DNA from: Oenanthe sinensis
Taxonomy: Eukaryota; Streptophyta; Magnoliopsida; Apiales; Apiaceae
Assembly (NCBI GenBank): GCA_028671895.1
Contig: CM053802.1
Location: forward strand, 16,871,631 to 16,935,630
Direction: 5' to 3'
DNA: 64,000 bases
This document shows positions 60,427 to 64,000 of this stretch, piece after piece; position 1 is the first letter of the stretch; the number at the start of each line of letters is the position of its first letter. Both the position numbers and the translations under genes were made by a program. The notes beneath the pieces were generated by a model. The model saw only the letters and a program-made list of their open reading frames with translations. It ran no database searches and was not told the DNA's origin.

Positions 60427-60588
60427 TCGTTAAAAAACAAGATAATAAGGTTGTCACTTGATGGCTAGAGTGACTGTTCACTTAATTGCTGTGTAATGTA
60501 TTTATGTCTCCTCCAAATATCTCGTCGATGACACTTGTGTTTGGATGCTTCTCTGAATTAATGGAATTTGTTTGGGTTTCAAAAAAAA
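60427..60588 (+). mobile_element. Possible L1 3'-end fragment
   Basis: CTGAATTAATGGAATTTGTT followed by TGGGTTTC and nine A residues resembles a plant LINE 3' end. GGAGAATTAC on the left and AGGAATTAC on the right could be a short, altered target duplication. Confidence 0.45.
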
Positions 60589-60779
60589 AGGAATTACGCC
60601 TTGTGTATTCTACTTGTATTTACCCCGTTTTCTAATTTCCTTTTTAGTTCGCATTTAATTAATTTAATAAATCTCACTTCAAAAAAAATTAATAAATTTG
60701 TTGTTATTTTATATAAAAATTATAAATGTTTAATAATTATTAATTTATTTGTTATAATTAGAATTTTTATGTGAATATA

Positions 60780-61440
60780 ATAGATTATGCTACGCTACGT
60801 GCAGGCGTGCAGCTATAAAATGTATTTAAAAAATTTTATTTATCTATTATAAAAAACGTGAAGAAATAATTAGTAAAGAACAAACAATCAATTTATATTA
60901 TATTATTATAATTAAATTTAAAATGTTTTCTACTGGATTCGGTTAACCTAAAATGTTTACCTATGTTGAATTTTGTTTTAATTTTTTAAAATTCTTTATA
61001 ATTTAAAATAATATATAATTTTATCAAATATAAATTATTTTTTATATTTTTAATATATACATACACATATACATATATATATATATATTAATATTAAATA
61101 AAATCTTATTTATTATAACATGACCTCGAAATATATACATACATATATATTTATATTAAATAAAATTTTATTCATTATAACTAAATTTTATGTGACTAAA
61201 AAATATATAAATTTAAATTAAATATAATTATACTTATGCATACTATACCTAATTTTCAATTACTATTAAATTGACTCTTTTAATTAATTTCTTATTGCAT
61301 ATTTTTTTAATAAATCTATATAAAAAATAAATATATTATAAATATTACGATAAAGTCTCAATTCTACAAAATTTTTATATAAAAATTTCATATCAAAGAC
61401 TAATAAAAATAGTAATCAATCGTGCAACGTAAGTTTTGTA
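60780..61440. other. Very AT-rich intergenic DNA
   Basis: No gene, element end or structured repeat was recognised, apart from short TATACA-rich tracts near 61,060-61,150. Confidence 0.5.
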
Positions 61441-61464
61441 TAAAACTTACAAGCTTATAACCCG

Positions 61465-62345
61465 AAACACGGAATAACTAATATTTAAGTAAATTGATTT
61501 TTTATTTATATTTTTATTGATACTTAATATAAAATTTTATAATAATAAGAATTTATGTTAATATTATATATATTTTTATTTTATATAAATTTATTCTATT
61601 TAATATAAATATGTTATAATTTGGACCCATGTTATAATAAAAATATAATTTGACCTAAAAAGTAAATTTTAATTAATATAAATATGTATATAGTTAAGGA
61701 TCATATTATAATAATTAAAATTAAATCTAATTCGTGCAAAACACGGAATAACTAATATTTAAGTAAATTGATATTTTATTTATATTTTTTATCGATACTT
61801 AATATGAAATTTTATAATATTAAGAATTTATGTTAATATTATATGTTCTCTTATTGTACATACATTTATTCTATTCAATGTAAATATGTAATAATTTGGA
61901 CCCGTGTTATAATAAACATATAATTGAGCGTAAAAAGTAAAATTTTAATATATACATATATATATATATGTATATGTATGTATATAGTCAGAACATGTAT
62001 TATATTAAGTAAATTATATATATAATATATGTACATTTTTTTAGGCCCGTAAGTATCGAATAAACAAAACTTTTAATCTTACAAATTATAGGATAAGTAA
62101 AAATTTTAAAATAGAAAATATATAATATAATATAATATTATCCGTGAGAAGTTGTATTAATGATAGACTATCGGGAATATAGTTGTATATATAACATATA
62201 TCCTTTTTAAAATTAGATTTTATTAAAATTGGATGGTTAGGATAGTTCATCTAAAATTGGACGGTTAGGATCTTTTTTATGGTTCATCCAAGTGTTTAAA
62301 AAAAATATTCTCGAAGTGTAGTTATTATAATACATTAAGTATAGA
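61465..62345 (-). mobile_element. Decayed Helitron with duplicated 3' region
   Basis: On the minus strand a TCTATACTTAATGTATTATA start near 62,345 is followed by GATGAACCATAAAAAAGATC and ATCCAATTTTAATAAAAT, closely matching the 5' part of the Helitron at 27,986. Further on, CCGTGTTTTGCACG (near 61,735) and CCGTGTTTCGGG-TTATAAGCT (near 61,450-61,470) resemble its 3' hairpin. The segment at 61,471-61,738 is repeated at 61,745-61,950, offset 274 bp, so the terminal region exists twice. Confidence 0.6.
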
Positions 62346-62439
62346 CTATAGATGATTTATGAATTATTCATTGCCTTATAAAGAAGAAGCATATAGTCCA
62401 ACAATCATATCTTACAACAAAGTAACAAACTAGTTCACT

Positions 62440-62665
62440 CCACCAAAAAAGCCCAATATAAGCGCACGGGCCCAAATACCTCCCATATCACATCACTCCT
62501 CAAAACCCTAATCCCCATATCATCATCTCTATTTATTCCCAATCTGCTGCCTGCAAATTAAAATTAGGGTTCCGTCTCATCCTTGAAATTCTCAATCTCT
62601 TTCTTAATTCATCTTCATCTATACGTTAAAGTGAATTTATCTTTAAATTAGAAGTGTTTGACACA
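62440..62665 (+). promoter_or_regulatory. Promoter/leader with Site II-like and telo-box motifs
   Basis: GGGCCCA (62,468-62,474), AGCCCAAT (62,450) and a telo-box AAACCCTAA (62,503-62,511) lie 155-215 bp upstream of the ATG. This combination is known from promoters of plant genes for ribosomal, mitochondrial and plastid proteins, often bound by TCP factors. The association with this gene is inferred. Confidence 0.55.
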
Positions 62666-62818
62666 ATGTCCACTCATTATAATTGTTTTCAATCTCTAAA
62701 TTATTATTATTCACCCAAAGCTCGTAACTTTAGCAATGGAACCAGCGGGTATCCGTCAAGATTCTTTGTTTCAGCGACAATTAATAAATCTCATCAGCCC
62801 TTCTCTTTTCAATCCAAG
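62666..62818 (+). CDS. First exon of a gene with a transit-peptide-like N-terminus, cut by the window end
   Basis: Exon 1 encodes 51 residues from the ATG at 62,666 and ends at an AAG|GTACAA donor in phase 0. The peptide has many Ser, Thr, Tyr and Asn residues, several Arg/Lys, and no Asp or Glu, ending SHQPFSFQSK. This composition suits a plastid or mitochondrial transit peptide. The rest of the gene lies in or beyond the intron that runs past the window, so I cannot name the product. The upstream motifs are in keeping with an organelle protein gene. No exon 2 could be supported before position 64,000. Confidence 0.6.
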
Positions 62819-64000
62819 GTACAACATATACATACATTATACATATAGATTATAGTTTCATTTCAATATTGGACTGGGTACATTTTGTTTGGTTGATACA
62901 TTTAGATTACTTTAGCTGCTGTAATTGAAATAATTCACACAAATGTATGTATGTATGCAGATGTCTGTATGTAGATAGTGGTGGTTTTTTTGCTGAATTT
63001 AGTTGTAGTTTGTTTTCGGGTTTTCGTAATTCGAGAAGTTTATATGTAATGTATATAGGTGAAGAATGAGAATTGATGTTCAAACATTAGTCAAGTGCCT
63101 ATGATAGATATCGTGGTAGGTACTGTTACATGTTTGGGAAATTAATATCATGAGAACAAAATTTGATTGGTGGGTTTCCATCTGTCATTTGCATAACTCT
63201 TGATTGGGTTCATCGTTGCTTGGTAATTTTTACGAGTTATATACTGAGCTCTATCTGGACCGTATATCTAAACAGACTTATGATTTGTTATCAGTACATT
63301 GTACATATCAATGTTTTCTCAGTTTTTATCAGCTGATATGTGTGTATGTATCGTTTATGTGAATTATATATATTTTGTTTATGCTTGTTGTGTAAGGATT
63401 ATTTCAGGTACTAATTATATCGATCTTCTAATGAAGAACATTTGTTATTTAATGGAAACTTTAATGTATGTCTTATACATCAAACCAGACATTGGCAGGT
63501 GTCTTTCCACAGTCATAGTTGTGGGGACCGTTGAATGTTTTGGAATAGAAATATGTGGTGTCCATTGTTGCTCGATAAGCTTAGTAAAATGATTATTGGA
63601 GCTACATCTGGACACTATATTTAAATGCAGTAATATATATTTGATACTTTAATACTTTATCTAAACTTGGTTATGTGTTTAGTACCAAGTATAGTATCAT
63701 GCTATTTTACATCCATGTTTATCATTACATTAGAGTGTTGTGTTCTATATTTGATGTAAAATTATGAATATAGTATCATTTATAGCACTCTGTTGGACAT
63801 GATTTTACATTTTAAACCAGACATTGGCAGGTGTCTTTCCACAGTCATGATTGTGGGGACCGTTGAATGTCCTGGAATAGAAAAACAGGTGTCCATCGTT
63901 GCCCAATAATCGTAATAAAATGATTATTTGAGCTACATCTGTACACTATATTTAAAGGTGTACTAATTTGCATGATATTTAAGACATAGTTGTTTGCTTC
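62819..64000 (+). other. First intron (partial) of the 62,666 gene, with repeats
   Basis: No exon-like open frame with good splice sites was found. The interval carries a direct duplication (63,482 and 63,814) and the dispersed repeat at 63,640-63,800 shared with PWWP intron 6. Whether it is entirely intron cannot be shown without downstream sequence. Confidence 0.45.
63482..63957. repeat. Direct duplication, about 144-bp unit, spaced 332 bp
   Basis: AAACCAGACATTGGCAGGTG, CTTTCCACAGTCAT, GTGGGGACCGTTGAATGT and GAGCTACATCTGnACACTAT occur in the same order at 63,482-63,625 and 63,814-63,957. Several substitutions and a small deletion show moderate age. Confidence 0.88.

Overview
The window is nuclear DNA from a flowering plant. 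I infer a eudicot, probably an asterid, but the sequence alone does not prove the lineage. It is AT-rich, its genes carry many GT-AG introns, it contains Stowaway-type MITEs, copia, L1, hAT and Helitron debris, and it encodes plant-specific protein families (AHL DNA-binding protein, ULP2-type SUMO protease). There is no sign of operons, CRISPR, rRNA or tRNA genes.

Layout. (1) 1-2,500: repeat-rich flank with a decayed copia gag on the minus strand. (2) 2,575-23,684, minus strand: one ULP2-type SUMO protease gene of about 21 kb. I could join 15 coding exons in frame into a 767-residue protein with an intact His/Asp/Gln/Cys active site. Its introns are swollen by Stowaway MITEs (one nested in another), a solo copia LTR, a 1-kb terminal-inverted-repeat element and several tandem duplications. 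(3) 23.7-31 kb: a repeat region. A degenerate copia RT/RNase H is followed by a plant-transposon-like ORF, which is split by a hAT-type element with an 8-bp target duplication; that element is itself split by a Helitron. A truncated L1 follows. (4) 32,714-33,100, minus strand: an intact small gene for a conserved-looking protein with an N-terminal hydrophobic segment and five CX3C cysteine pairs, probably with an upstream untranslated exon near 34.3 kb. (5) 33-42.9 kb: gene-poor, with fragments of several element families. (6) 42,946-50,842, plus strand: a 7-exon gene for a small (206-residue) PWWP-domain protein. (7) 50.8-55.2 kb: intergenic, with a perfect hairpin, a MITE and a second truncated L1. 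(8) 55,272-56,084, plus strand: an intronless AHL (AT-hook plus PPC/DUF296) gene. (9) 56-62.4 kb: intergenic, with a near-perfect hairpin MITE and Helitron-end duplications. (10) 62,666 to the window end, plus strand: first exon and part of the first intron of a gene whose N-terminus looks like an organelle transit peptide, with Site II-like and telo-box motifs upstream.

The genes do not form a pathway. The ULP2, PWWP and AHL products are all probably nuclear (SUMO removal, chromatin reading, AT-rich DNA binding), but nothing here shows that they act together. The most informative structures are the three-level nested insertion at 25.7-29.5 kb, the hairpin MITE at 57.4 kb, and the CX3C-rich small protein.
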